Shown one piece after another: positions 16,268-24,945 of a stretch of DNA of 64,000 nucleotides (within the stretch, counting starts at the first letter, position 1; each line of letters opens with the position of its first letter). The notes beneath the pieces were generated by a model, which worked only from the letters and a program-made list of their open reading frames with translations, had not been told where the DNA came from and did no database searches. The DNA is taken from positions 682,001 through 746,000 of the forward strand of contig JADKHK010000013.1 of NCBI GenBank assembly GCA_016721845.1. Reading direction: 5' to 3'. The position numbers and the translations under genes are program-made. The DNA is from Lysobacterales bacterium (GTDB lineage: Bacteria > Pseudomonadota > Gammaproteobacteria > Xanthomonadales > Ahniellaceae).

Positions 16268-16389
16268 TGGGGCCACCCGACAAGGATTGGGGCCGCTTTG
16301 TAGCAAATGCCGGGGCTTGGCGCCATGACGCGTCAACCAGTTCCGGTTCCGGGCGTTATCCTCGGCAGCGATTTGGCGGGAGCAGGACG

Positions 16390-17892
16390 ATGGACCTGGC
16401 ACGACGACAATTCCTCGGTACTGCACCCGCGGCAGCCACGGTCCGGGCCAAGCACAACGGTCCGCATCCGGATGACGCCAGTCTGCCGCTACCGGACGAG
16501 CTCACCCTGCTGCTCAGCCGTGCCACTTTCGGTGCCCGCCAGGCGGAAGTCGATCGGGCGCGCGCGATCGGATATGTGAACTGGGTGGCCGAGCAGCTGG
16601 CCTATGAGGCGATCGATGATTCCGCGTTGGAAAGTTTGCTGACATCGGCTTTCCCGACCCTGACGATGAGCAATCGGCAGCTGATCGAGAATTCGCTGAT
16701 CGAGGCCAACCGCTTTCAGGCACTGGGCGAGCTGCGCGCTGCGACCTATGCCCGCCAGCTCTACAGCCCGCGCCAGCTGTTCGAAGTCATGGTCGAGTTC
16801 TGGAGCAACCATTTCAACATCGAACACATCGACGGACCGCTGCGCGAATTCAAGACCGTGGATGATCGCGAGGTGGTGCGTCGGCATGCGCTGGGCAAGT
16901 TCCGCGACCTGCTGCAGGCCAGCGCGAAATCCGTGGCCATGCTGTATTACCTCGACAACTACACCAATGTCGCGACCGGCCCGAACGAGAACTACGCACG
17001 CGAGTTGATGGAGCTGCATACGCTCGGCGTCGATGGTGGCTACACCGAGTCCGACGTCCGCGAAGTGGCGCGCATCCTCACCGGCTGGTCGATCGACGCG
17101 CGTCTCGGCAGCGGTACCGAGATCGCATTCGTCTTTCGCAGTCTGTCGCATGACATGGGCGCGAAGCGTGCACTCGAACAGGACTTCCCGGCCGGCCATG
17201 GCCAGGATGAGGGCGAGCGCCTGCTCGATCTGCTCGCCGCGCATCCGGCCACGGCGAACTTCATCGCCATGAAGCTGGCGCGCCGGTTCGCCGGCGATGC
17301 GCCGCAGCAGAGCCTGGTCGACGCGATGGCTGCAACCTTCACCGCAACCGACGGCGACATCCGCGAAGTCCTGCGCACGCTGTTCAACAGCAGCGAGTTC
17401 CGCAACTCCGCCGACCAGAAGCTGAAGCGTCCCGCCGAATTCGTCGCCAGCGTGCTACGGGTCACCGACGCCACCACGACCGGCAATTTCTATCGGCCAC
17501 TCACCGAGACATTGACCGCGCTGGGCCAGTTGCCTTTCGGCTGGCCGGCACCCAACGGCTATCCGGACGCGATGGGCTACTGGGTCAGCAGCACTTCGGT
17601 CTTGTCGCGCTGGAATTTCGTATTCGACCTGCTGGAGGGCCGACTGGCACCCGTGTTGCGGGTGGATCTGCCGACTCTGCTCGGGGTGGCGGCCTCGCCT
17701 GAGGCCATCGTCGACCAGTTGGCCACTCGGTTGCTGCGGCGGCCGCTGGCGACCGCCGACCGCGCGCAATTCGTCGCTGTCGCGGCCAGCAACTCGGCGA
17801 CACGGCGACCGCTGCCCAGCGGCCTGCGGCTCGCCCGTGCGCGCGACGTGGCCGCGCTGATGCTGTCGTCTCCGTACTTCCAATATCGTTGA
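16390..17892 (+). CDS. DUF1800 family Tat-exported protein
   Basis: A 500-residue member of the DUF1800 family, whose biochemical role is unknown. The N-terminus MDLARRQFLGTAPAAATVRA carries a twin-arginine-like motif (RRQFLG) but only a weak hydrophobic core. Family landmarks are LLSRATFGAR near residue 40, FWSNHFNIEHIDGPLREF, NENYARELMELHTLGVDGGY and the C-terminal LMLSSPYFQYR. The ATG at 16390 follows an AGCAGGA ribosome-binding site; the open frame upstream of it is not conserved. Twelve bases after its stop begins a DUF1501 gene. The two families are habitually adjacent and are presumed to act together in the periplasm. Confidence 0.9.
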   Translation: MDLARRQFLGTAPAAATVRAKHNGPHPDDASLPLPDELTLLLSRATFGARQAEVDRARAIGYVNWVAEQLAYEAIDDSALESLLTSAFPTLTMSNRQLIENSLIEANRFQALGELRAATYARQLYSPRQLFEVMVEFWSNHFNIEHIDGPLREFKTVDDREVVRRHALGKFRDLLQASAKSVAMLYYLDNYTNVATGPNENYARELMELHTLGVDGGYTESDVREVARILTGWSIDARLGSGTEIAFVFRSLSHDMGAKRALEQDFPAGHGQDEGERLLDLLAAHPATANFIAMKLARRFAGDAPQQSLVDAMAATFTATDGDIREVLRTLFNSSEFRNSADQKLKRPAEFVASVLRVTDATTTGNFYRPLTETLTALGQLPFGWPAPNGYPDAMGYWVSSTSVLSRWNFVFDLLEGRLAPVLRVDLPTLLGVAASPEAIVDQLATRLLRRPLATADRAQFVAVAASNSATRRPLPSGLRLARARDVAALMLSSPYFQYR

Positions 17893-17904
17893 GGAGTATC
17901 TTTC

Positions 17905-19125
17905 ATGTCACTGACTCGACGAGGATTTTTGCAGGGAACCAGTGCCTTGGCCGCGCTGTCCGCGGCGTCGCCCCGGCTGGCCTTCGCGACCGATTCGACG
18001 GCGTCGTCGCGAGGTACCGTGGTCCTGATCTTCCAGCGCGGCGGCATGGACGGCTTGAACGTGGTCGTGCCGCACGCCGACAGCGACTACTACCGGCTGC
18101 GCCCCGGCATCGGGATTCCGCGTCCGGGAGCGACTGGTGGCGCGATCGATCTGGACGGCTTCTTCGGGATGAATCCGGCGCTTGCACCGCTGTTGCCGCT
18201 GTATCAGTCGGGCGAACTCGCGTTCGTGCACGCGACCGGTTATCGCCATGACAGCAGGTCGCATTTCGAATGCCAGGACCACATCGAACGCGGCACCCTC
18301 CACCTGCATGACATCACCTCGGGTTGGTTGAATCGTCATCTGGCGGTGGTCGGTGGCGACGCGAATTTCCAGGCCATCGGCTTCGGCGGGGCCATCCAGG
18401 CCAGCCTGCGTGGCGTGGCGCCCGTGATCGGTGTCAACGACATTGCCGACTTCACGCTGGCCACGGGTTCGGCGCAGAAGCCCGTGCTCGAATCGGCGCT
18501 GGCAAGTCTCTATGACGCGAACACCCTGTTCGCGGCGACATCGGTGCAGGCGCTCGATGCCGTCGACGAACTCGCGGGCGAGCAGCCGTCGCAGTATCCG
18601 GTCGAGGGCGGTGCCAGCTATCCGACCGGCCGTTTCGGCAGCCAGCTACGCGAATTGGCGCAAATCATCAAGGCCGGCATGGGTCTGGAGGTCGCCTGCG
18701 TCGATATCGGCGGCTGGGATCACCATGCCGCAATCGGCCAGGCGCTGCCACCGCTGCTGTCCGAGTTGGCGCAGGGCCTGCTCGCGTTTCGCAGCGACCT
18801 CGGTTCGCGCATGGCCGAGGTCACCGTCGTCACCCTGACCGAATTCGGGCGGCGCGCCTACCAGAACGCGTCCGGAGGCACCGACCATGGCAGCGCCTTT
18901 GGCAGCATCGCACTCGGCGGCGGCGTGAATGGCGGCCATGTCTACGCAGAATGGCCCGGTCTGCGGGATGCCGACCTGTTCAATGGTGACTTGAACGTCA
19001 CCACCGACTACCGCACCTGGCTCGCCGAACTGCTCGAAAAACGCGCGGGAAACAGCGACGTCGCCAGCGTTTTTCCGGAATTCATGCCGGGACCCGCCCT
19101 GGGGCTGTTTCGCCCGCGCAGCTGA
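17905..19125 (+). CDS. DUF1501 family Tat-exported protein
   Basis: A 406-residue DUF1501 protein, a family related to alkaline phosphatase-superfamily sulfatases. The N-terminus MSLTRRGFLQGTSALAALSA is a clear twin-arginine signal (TRRGFLQG), consistent with export of a folded, possibly metal-binding protein. Conserved segments include LIFQRGGMDGLNVVVPHADS, ATGYRHDSRSHFECQDHIER, VDIGGWDHHAAIG and LTEFGRRAYQNASGGTDHGS. The His/Asp-rich motifs would suit divalent metal binding. It follows the DUF1800 gene by 12 bases and ends before the terminator at 19148-19174. Substrate unknown. Confidence 0.9.
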   Translation: MSLTRRGFLQGTSALAALSAASPRLAFATDSTASSRGTVVLIFQRGGMDGLNVVVPHADSDYYRLRPGIGIPRPGATGGAIDLDGFFGMNPALAPLLPLYQSGELAFVHATGYRHDSRSHFECQDHIERGTLHLHDITSGWLNRHLAVVGGDANFQAIGFGGAIQASLRGVAPVIGVNDIADFTLATGSAQKPVLESALASLYDANTLFAATSVQALDAVDELAGEQPSQYPVEGGASYPTGRFGSQLRELAQIIKAGMGLEVACVDIGGWDHHAAIGQALPPLLSELAQGLLAFRSDLGSRMAEVTVVTLTEFGRRAYQNASGGTDHGSAFGSIALGGGVNGGHVYAEWPGLRDADLFNGDLNVTTDYRTWLAELLEKRAGNSDVASVFPEFMPGPALGLFRPRS

Positions 19126-19147
19126 TCGCCCGGGAAATCCGACCCAC

Positions 19148-19174
19148 AAAAAAGCCGGCGTGAGCCGGCTTTTT
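19148..19174. terminator. Bidirectional intrinsic terminator
   Basis: A perfect GCCGGC-GTGA-GCCGGC hairpin (19154-19169) is flanked by six A on the left and five T on the right, so it has a U tract in both directions. It sits between the convergent DUF1501 gene (plus) and rpmJ (minus) and probably ends both transcripts. Confidence 0.92.
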
Positions 19175-19197
19175 CGGGTTCCGCTGGTCGCAGCGTC

Positions 19198-19323
19198 TCA
19201 GCGCTGGCGCGCCTTGAAACGCGGATTCGACTTGCAGATCACGAAGACTTTGCCGCGGCGACGAACGATCTTGCAGTCGCGGTGGCGGGCCTTCGCGGAC
19301 TTGAGCGAGTTGAGGATTTTCAT
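19198..19323 (-). CDS. rpmJ: 50S ribosomal protein L36, zinc-free type
   Basis: A 41-residue protein beginning MKILNSLKSAKARHRDCKIV and ending FVICKSNPRFKARQR, the L36 form found across xanthomonads and similar to E. coli YkgM. Unlike canonical L36 it lacks the CxxC...C...H zinc-ribbon ligands; only two isolated cysteines (17 and 30) remain. Such C-minus paralogues spare zinc and in many bacteria are Zur-regulated, but in this lineage the form appears to be the ordinary copy. The gene is too short for usual ORF cut-offs. It is monocistronic, ending at the terminator 24 bases downstream. Confidence 0.95.
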   Translation of the reverse strand: MKILNSLKSAKARHRDCKIVRRRGKVFVICKSNPRFKARQR

Positions 19324-19544
19324 GGCAAAAGGCCTGATTGGTCGTGAAGAAAGCGCGAGACTTTAGCGGCGCGACTGCAGCGACGCAAGCCCGGCGCAAC
19401 GATCCGGTCGTGCCGCGCTGCGGCGCAAGGATCCGGTTGAGTATCCGAAAGCGTGTCTAAGCTCGCGTTTTGCCTCGCCTTTCATGGTACTCTCCGCGCG
19501 ATTTTCACCCCTAGAACCCTTGCCACATTTTGTCTGGAGTCCCC

Positions 19545-19970
19545 ATGGCGCTGGAACGCACCCTGTCCATCATCAAACCCGATGCCGTTGCCAAGAACGT
19601 GATCGGCGAAATCTATTCGCGCTTCGAAAAGAACGGCTTGCGCATCGTCGCGGCCAAAATGAAGCAGTTGTCGCAGGCTGAAGCCGAAGGTTTCTACGCC
19701 GTGCATCGCGAGCGCCCGTTCTTCGCCGCGCTGGTGAAGTTCATGATTTCCGGTCCGGTGATGATCCAGGCGCTGGAAGGCGAGAGCGCCGTCGCGAAGA
19801 ACCGTGACCTGATGGGCGCCACCGATCCGAAAAAGGCCGACAAGGGCACGATTCGCGCCGACTTCGCCGATTCGATCGATGCCAATGCCGTGCACGGTTC
19901 CGATTCGGCCGAAAACGCCGCGATTGAAATCGCGTACTTCTTCTCGACCACCGAAGTCAGCAGTCGCTGA
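19545..19970 (+). CDS. ndk: Nucleoside diphosphate kinase
   Basis: A 141-residue NDP kinase transferring phosphate from ATP to nucleoside diphosphates through a phosphohistidine. It starts MALERTLSIIKPDAVAKNVI and has the active-site segment IDANAVHGSDSAENAAIEI, with catalytic His117. The ATG at 19545 has GGAG eight bases upstream and gives the standard length; an in-frame codon at 19530 is less likely. It is the first gene of the ndk-rlmN-pilF-rodZ-yfgM-bamB-der run. Confidence 0.97.
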   Translation: MALERTLSIIKPDAVAKNVIGEIYSRFEKNGLRIVAAKMKQLSQAEAEGFYAVHRERPFFAALVKFMISGPVMIQALEGESAVAKNRDLMGATDPKKADKGTIRADFADSIDANAVHGSDSAENAAIEIAYFFSTTEVSSR

Positions 19971-19982
19971 TCCGGAGTCATC

Positions 19983-21113
19983 GTGAGCGAATCTGCTGCC
20001 ACCGTCGCGCCCGCCAAGGTCAATCTGTTTGACCTGGACCGAACCGGGCTGCAGCAGTTCTTCATCGGGCTCGGCGAGAAGAAATATCGCGCCGAGCAGG
20101 TGATGAAGTGGCTGTACCACCAGCAGGTGGACAGCTTCGAAGCGATGACCGATGTCGGCAAGTCACTGCGCACCAAGCTCGACGCCTGCGCCGAGCTGGT
20201 GTTGCCGAAGGTGATGCATGAACAGCAGTCGGCGGACGGCACCACCAAGTGGGTGCTCGCGCTGCCGGGCGGCAATGCCATCGAAACGGTCTATATCCCG
20301 GAAACCAGCCGCGGCACGCTGTGCGTGTCGTCGCAGGTCGGTTGTTCGCTGAATTGCAGTTTCTGTTCGACCGCGAAGCAGGGCTTCAACCGCAACCTCA
20401 GCGCGTCCGAGATCATTGGCCAGGTCTGGATCGCGAACCAGCGCTTGAAGGCACTGGGCCGAGGCGAACGCCCGATCACCAATGTCGTAATGATGGGCAT
20501 GGGCGAGCCGCTGTTGAATTTCGACAACGTCGTCGCCGCGATGGACCTGATGCGCGACGACTTCGGCTTCGGTCTCGCCAACAAGCGCGTGACGCTCTCG
20601 ACTGCGGGCCTCGTGCCGATGATCGACCTGCTGTCCGAACGCAGCGATGTCAGTCTGGCGGTGTCGCTGCATTCGCCGATTGACGCGCTGCGTGACCAGT
20701 TGGTGCCACTGAACAAGAAGTACCCGATCGCGGAACTGCTGGCGGCATGCAACCGTTATGTCGCCAAGCGCCCGCGTTCGTCGATCACGTTCGAGTACAC
20801 GTTGATGAAGGGCATCAACGACAAGCCCGAATATGCGCGGGCGCTGGTCAAGTTGTTGCGCCGCGTGCCGTCGAAACTGAACCTGATTCCGTTCAATCCG
20901 TTCCCGGGCACCGAGTACGAGCGTTCCGATGCTGAGGCGATCGAGACCTTCAAGAAGATCGTGATGGAAGCGGGATTGATCGCGACCGTGCGTCGCACCC
21001 GCGGTGACGATATCGATGCAGCCTGCGGCCAACTGGTCGGCCAGGTGCTGGATCGCACGCGCCGTTCGCGCGAACACCGGGCCCGCCTGGAGGGACGCGT
21101 CGATGCTGCGTAA
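19983..21113 (+). CDS. rlmN: Dual-specificity 23S rRNA/tRNA adenine-C2 methyltransferase
   Basis: A 376-residue radical SAM enzyme that methylates C2 of A2503 in 23S rRNA and A37 of some tRNAs. The radical SAM cluster motif is CSLNCSFCSTAKQGFNRNLS (CxxxCxxC), followed by MMGMGEPLLNFDNV and the mechanistic Cys region TRGDDIDAACGQL near the C-terminus. The start codon is GTG at 19983 with GGAG upstream. The gene ends 11 bases inside pilF, consistent with an operon. Confidence 0.96.
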   Translation: MSESAATVAPAKVNLFDLDRTGLQQFFIGLGEKKYRAEQVMKWLYHQQVDSFEAMTDVGKSLRTKLDACAELVLPKVMHEQQSADGTTKWVLALPGGNAIETVYIPETSRGTLCVSSQVGCSLNCSFCSTAKQGFNRNLSASEIIGQVWIANQRLKALGRGERPITNVVMMGMGEPLLNFDNVVAAMDLMRDDFGFGLANKRVTLSTAGLVPMIDLLSERSDVSLAVSLHSPIDALRDQLVPLNKKYPIAELLAACNRYVAKRPRSSITFEYTLMKGINDKPEYARALVKLLRRVPSKLNLIPFNPFPGTEYERSDAEAIETFKKIVMEAGLIATVRRTRGDDIDAACGQLVGQVLDRTRRSREHRARLEGRVDAA

Positions 21114-21903
21114 CGGGCTGTTGATCTGCTGCTGTGTGCTGCTGTCGGCCTGTACCGGGAGCAAGGATTATTCGCGCGGCGAAGAGTCGCGGCGACCGAC
21201 TGCCACCGACAACATCGATACCCGTCCGAGCGGCAGCGAGGCCGGCAAGATCAATATCCAGCTCGGTCAGGCTTACCTGAGCCAGGGCAAGCTCGACATG
21301 GCGATGGACAAGCTCAAGAAGGGCATCGAACTGGCGCCGCGCAATCCGGATGGTCACACCGTGATCGCGGTGCTGTACGAGCAGCTCGGCAATGTCGCGA
21401 TGGCGAGCAAGCATTACCAGGAAGCGCGCAAACTGGCGCCGGAATCCGGCCTGACGGCCAACAATCTCGGCCGCTTCCTGTGCAGTCAGGGTCAATATGA
21501 TCAGGCTGACGGATTGTTCGCTGCTGCGCTGATGGACCCGTTCTACCGCTCGCCGGAAACGGCGCTGCTGAACCGCGGCGGCTGCGCGATGTCGGCCGGC
21601 AAGCTCGATGCCGCCTCGGACTATCTGCGCCAGGCGCTGGAGCGCAATCCCGGCATGCCGGATGCGCTGTACCAGTCGGCGACGCTGGCAATGCTGCGCA
21701 AGGACCCGATGCGCGCGCGTGCCTTCATGGAGCGTTATCTCGGCGTCGCGACGGTGTCGCCGCAGGCGCTGGCGTTCGCGATCGAGATTGAAGTGGCGCT
21801 GGATGATCGGCGCGCGGTGGCGCGTTATCGCGAGCGCCTGATCCAGGAATTTCCGGAGTCCGCCGAAGCGGAATCCCTCAACCGCAATATGGGTTCACGA
21901 TGA
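21103..21903 (+). CDS. pilF: Type IV pilus biogenesis lipoprotein PilF/PilW
   Basis: A 266-residue outer-membrane lipoprotein (signal MLRNGLLICCCVLLSACTGS, lipobox LSAC) composed mainly of TPR repeats, starting with INIQLGQAYLSQGKLDMAMD. In Pseudomonas and relatives PilF/PilW pilots the PilQ secretin to the outer membrane. Family identity rests on length, TPR content, lipidation and position between rlmN and rodZ, where pilF is conserved. The ATG at 21103, preceded by GGAGGG, overlaps the rlmN 3' end. Its stop overlaps the next start (ATGA). Confidence 0.9.
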   Translation: MLRNGLLICCCVLLSACTGSKDYSRGEESRRPTATDNIDTRPSGSEAGKINIQLGQAYLSQGKLDMAMDKLKKGIELAPRNPDGHTVIAVLYEQLGNVAMASKHYQEARKLAPESGLTANNLGRFLCSQGQYDQADGLFAAALMDPFYRSPETALLNRGGCAMSAGKLDAASDYLRQALERNPGMPDALYQSATLAMLRKDPMRARAFMERYLGVATVSPQALAFAIEIEVALDDRRAVARYRERLIQEFPESAEAESLNRNMGSR

Positions 21904-23069
21904 CGCGCGCTCCCCGATCCCGCAAGAAGAAATCTGCTGCAACGGTCGAGCCGACGGTCGCTTCCGTCGCCGAAGCCGCAGCGGTCACCGCCGAGTCGCT
22001 GAACTTGCCCTTGCCGATGCCCGATGTGGCGACGGAAGTCGTGGCAGAAGTCGCGGCGACTGAACCCGCTTCGGCGGAATCGATCGAGAATCCGGCTGTG
22101 GTGGAAGCACCGGAAGCGGTGATCGCCGAGCGCAGCAGCATGCGCGTCGACTTTACCGAGGATCGTTCCCACCTCGGCCCGCGCCTGCGCGCCGCGCGCG
22201 AAGTGCGCGGGTGGTCGCGCGAGGACGTTGCGCACCGCTTGCATGTGCCGACTACCGTCGTGGCCGATATCGAGGCCGAGCGCTTCGAACGCCTGGGTGC
22301 ACCGATCTATGTGCGTGGTTACCTGAGCAAGTATGCGCAGCTCGTCGAGTTGCCGATGGTCGTGGTGAACCGCGTTCTGGAAGGCATGAGCGAGCCGCTG
22401 CTGAAAGCGTCGACCGAGGCGCCGCGCGTCGTAGCGACCTGGGAACGTTATCGCGTGGCGGTGATTGGCGGCGTCATCACGCTGGCGGTCGCGATCCCGG
22501 TGCTGACCCTGGTCGCGAATCGCGGCATCAATGCGCCGGTGCCGCAGGTGCGCAGCCTCGATGAATCCGAATTGGTCGAGCCCGTCGCGCTCGCGCCGCC
22601 GCCTCCGGCCGTTGCATCGGTCTCGGGAGCCGCGTCCGACGCAGTGGATGTTGGGCCGGGTTCAGGTTCCGGGCTCGAATTCGCGCCGGAACCGACGCCG
22701 GTCGATCCGATTGCCGCAGCTGTTCCGGCGCCTGCCGAAGCGGCACCGCAGGAGCCACCGCTGATGGCGTCGATGACAGGATTCACAACGCCTGCGAGCG
22801 ACGGCGTGCATGTGCTCGAAGCGCGTTTCCGCGAGGACAGCTGGATCGAGATCTTCGATGCCGATGGGCGCGTGATCGAGCAGAATCTGGTGCGCGCCGG
22901 TCAGAGCCGTCGTTACGAGTCCACTGGCGCGGTCAGCATCAAGATCGGTAATGTGGGTGGTGTCGACGTGCAGGCCGATGGCAATGCGATCGATCTGGCC
23001 GTCCACGCTCGTGCCAACGTCGCGCGCCTGCGCCTGTTCGAGAAAGCGGCTGCGACGCCGACACCTTGA
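21900..23069 (+). CDS. rodZ: RodZ-like helix-turn-helix membrane protein
   Basis: A 389-residue protein with the RodZ plan: a cytoplasmic Cro-like HTH domain (residues about 92-160, with LRAAREVRGWSREDVAHRLH), one membrane helix (about 185-207), a Pro/Ala-rich periplasmic linker and a C-terminal DUF4115 domain (DSWIEIFDADGRVIEQNLV). RodZ links MreB to the cell-wall elongation machinery. An Ala/Glu-rich extension of about 85 residues precedes the HTH and is unusual, since RodZ normally starts close to it; a later start at Met81 cannot be excluded, though the ATGA overlap with pilF supports 21900. The usual next genes ispG and hisS are missing. Confidence 0.87.
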   Translation: MTRAPRSRKKKSAATVEPTVASVAEAAAVTAESLNLPLPMPDVATEVVAEVAATEPASAESIENPAVVEAPEAVIAERSSMRVDFTEDRSHLGPRLRAAREVRGWSREDVAHRLHVPTTVVADIEAERFERLGAPIYVRGYLSKYAQLVELPMVVVNRVLEGMSEPLLKASTEAPRVVATWERYRVAVIGGVITLAVAIPVLTLVANRGINAPVPQVRSLDESELVEPVALAPPPPAVASVSGAASDAVDVGPGSGSGLEFAPEPTPVDPIAAAVPAPAEAAPQEPPLMASMTGFTTPASDGVHVLEARFREDSWIEIFDADGRVIEQNLVRAGQSRRYESTGAVSIKIGNVGGVDVQADGNAIDLAVHARANVARLRLFEKAAATPTP

Positions 23070-23115
23070 GTCCATCCGGGACGCGGCCGCGTCCCTGCAA
23101 CAACGGGAAAGAAGC

Positions 23116-23763
23116 ATGTCTCTTGAAGAACTCGACGAACACGAGCGCAGTGAGCGCGTCCGCGAATGGGTGCGCAAGAATATCGGCTCGATTGCCCTCG
23201 GCCTGGTCGCCGGAATCGGTGCGATCTACGGCCTGGAGCAGTGGAACCACCACCGCCAGCGCAATGCCGGCCTCGCCGGCGACGACTATCGGGCCTACGC
23301 TGAGGCGGTGACCAAGAAAGATGCGACCGCAGTCGCGACCTTGGGCAAGAGCTTGCGCGACAAGTATCCGGATTCGCCTTATGCCTCGATGGTCGCGCTG
23401 AACGACGCCGCGACCGCGACGAGCGAAGGCAAGACCGATGCCGCGCTGGCGTCGCTGGAATGGGCGGAAGCGCATGCCACGATGCCGGAAGTGAAAACCC
23501 TGGCGATGCTGCGTCGTGCACGCTTGCTGGTGGCGACCGGCAAGGCCGAAGCGGCGCTTGAATTGGCCAAGAAGATCGATGGCGAGGGCTTCAAGCCGCT
23601 GGCTGCCGAAGTGCGTGGCGATGCACTGCTTGCGCTGAAGCGCAACAGCGAGGCGATCGGTGCGTATGACGAAGCCCTGGTTGGCCTTGATTCCGGTGCT
23701 GCTCGCCGGTCCATCGTCGAGATGAAGCGCGACGACCTCGCCGGCGTCAAGGCGGGCAGCTGA
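23116..23763 (+). CDS. yfgM: YfgM-like tetratricopeptide membrane protein
   Basis: A 215-residue protein with an N-terminal anchor (KNIGSIALGLVAGIGAIYGL, residues about 21-40) and a periplasmic TPR-like domain. In E. coli YfgM interacts with the SecYEG translocon and PpiD as an ancillary chaperone. The start MSLEELDEHERSERVREWVR is characteristic. The ATG at 23116 lies after GGGAAAGAAG; the upstream open frame overlaps rodZ out of frame. It ends one base into bamB (TGATG). Confidence 0.9.
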   Translation: MSLEELDEHERSERVREWVRKNIGSIALGLVAGIGAIYGLEQWNHHRQRNAGLAGDDYRAYAEAVTKKDATAVATLGKSLRDKYPDSPYASMVALNDAATATSEGKTDAALASLEWAEAHATMPEVKTLAMLRRARLLVATGKAEAALELAKKIDGEGFKPLAAEVRGDALLALKRNSEAIGAYDEALVGLDSGAARRSIVEMKRDDLAGVKAGS

Positions 23764-24926
23764 TGAAGCGCTCCGTCCTGCTGGTCGCGATGTGCGTGCT
23801 GGGCTTGTCCGGTTGCGAGTGGCTCAAGGGTCGTTCGACCAAGGACAACCTTGATCCGCCGGCCGAATTGGTCGATTTCGAACCTGTGGCGCCGGTCAGC
23901 AAGGCTTGGTCGCTGGGCTTGGGTGACGGTATCGAACGCAGTGGTACCCAGCCGCGTCCGGTCGAGTCCGACGGTGTCGTCTTTGCGTCCGATCTGGACG
24001 GCTCGGTGGTCGCGATCGATCTGCTCGGCGGCAAGCAGCGCTGGTCGATTGATGCCGACAAGCGCCTGTCCTCCGGGCCGGGCGTCGGCGAGGGGCTGGT
24101 CGTGGTCGGCGGACTCGACGGCGACGTGATCGCCCTCGATCGCGACAGCGGTTCGGCCAAGTGGGCGACCAACGTCTCTTCGGAAGTGCTGGCCAACCCG
24201 GTCATCGAAGATGGCATCGTGGTCGTCCGCAGCAATGATGGCCGCGTCTTCGGCTTGAATGCGACCGATGGCTCGCGCGTGTGGTTGTTCGATCGCGGCG
24301 TCCCGCTGATCAGTCTGCGTGGCAATGCCACGCCGGTCGTTCGCGATGGTCAGGTGTACGTCGGCTATGACAACGGCAAGTTCGTGGCCTTGCAGTTGGC
24401 CGATGGCACCCTGCAGTGGGAGCAGACCATCGCCGCGCCCGAGGGCCGCACCGAACTCGAACGCATGGGCGACATCGATGGCGAGATCGTCGCCAGCGAC
24501 GGCGAGTTGTACATGGTCACCTATCGCGGCCAGGCCGCCGCTCTCGCACGCGATTCCGGGCGAGTCTTGTGGACGCGCGACATGTCTTCGTTCACGGGCG
24601 TCAGTGTCGCGGCCGACGAGGTCTACCTGAGTGACGCCGACGGTGCGGTCTGGGCGCTGGATCGCCGCAGCGGCAGTTCGCTGTGGAAGCAGGATGCCCT
24701 GGCGCATCGCTGGCTGACGACCCCGGCGGTCTATGGCGACTACCTGGCGGTCGGTGACTACGATGGCTACCTGCATATCCTCACGCGCAAGGACGGCGCA
24801 ACCGCAGCGCGCTTCCATCCTGCCGACAAGGCCATCCGGGCCGCGCCGCTGGTCGTCGGCGCGCATGTGCTGATCGAGTCCACCGACGGCGAACTCGCGG
24901 CCTTCGTGCTCGAAGCCGCGAACTGA
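23763..24926 (+). CDS. bamB: Outer membrane protein assembly factor BamB
   Basis: A 387-residue lipoprotein of the BAM complex, which inserts beta-barrel proteins into the outer membrane. The signal ends in the lipobox LSGC (Cys19). The rest is an eight-bladed PQQ-like propeller with repeated blades such as GSVVAIDLLGGKQRW, GDVIALDRDSGSAKW and GRVFGLNATDGSRVW. It starts in the yfgM stop codon and is followed by der, the standard gammaproteobacterial order. Confidence 0.95.
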   Translation: MKRSVLLVAMCVLGLSGCEWLKGRSTKDNLDPPAELVDFEPVAPVSKAWSLGLGDGIERSGTQPRPVESDGVVFASDLDGSVVAIDLLGGKQRWSIDADKRLSSGPGVGEGLVVVGGLDGDVIALDRDSGSAKWATNVSSEVLANPVIEDGIVVVRSNDGRVFGLNATDGSRVWLFDRGVPLISLRGNATPVVRDGQVYVGYDNGKFVALQLADGTLQWEQTIAAPEGRTELERMGDIDGEIVASDGELYMVTYRGQAAALARDSGRVLWTRDMSSFTGVSVAADEVYLSDADGAVWALDRRSGSSLWKQDALAHRWLTTPAVYGDYLAVGDYDGYLHILTRKDGATAARFHPADKAIRAAPLVVGAHVLIESTDGELAAFVLEAAN

Positions 24927-24945
24927 AATCCATCGGGAGTCCAAC

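Noticed and set aside
19381..19500. ndk promoter
   Set aside because: TACTCT and several TTG-like hexamers are present, but none gives an acceptable -35/-10 spacing.
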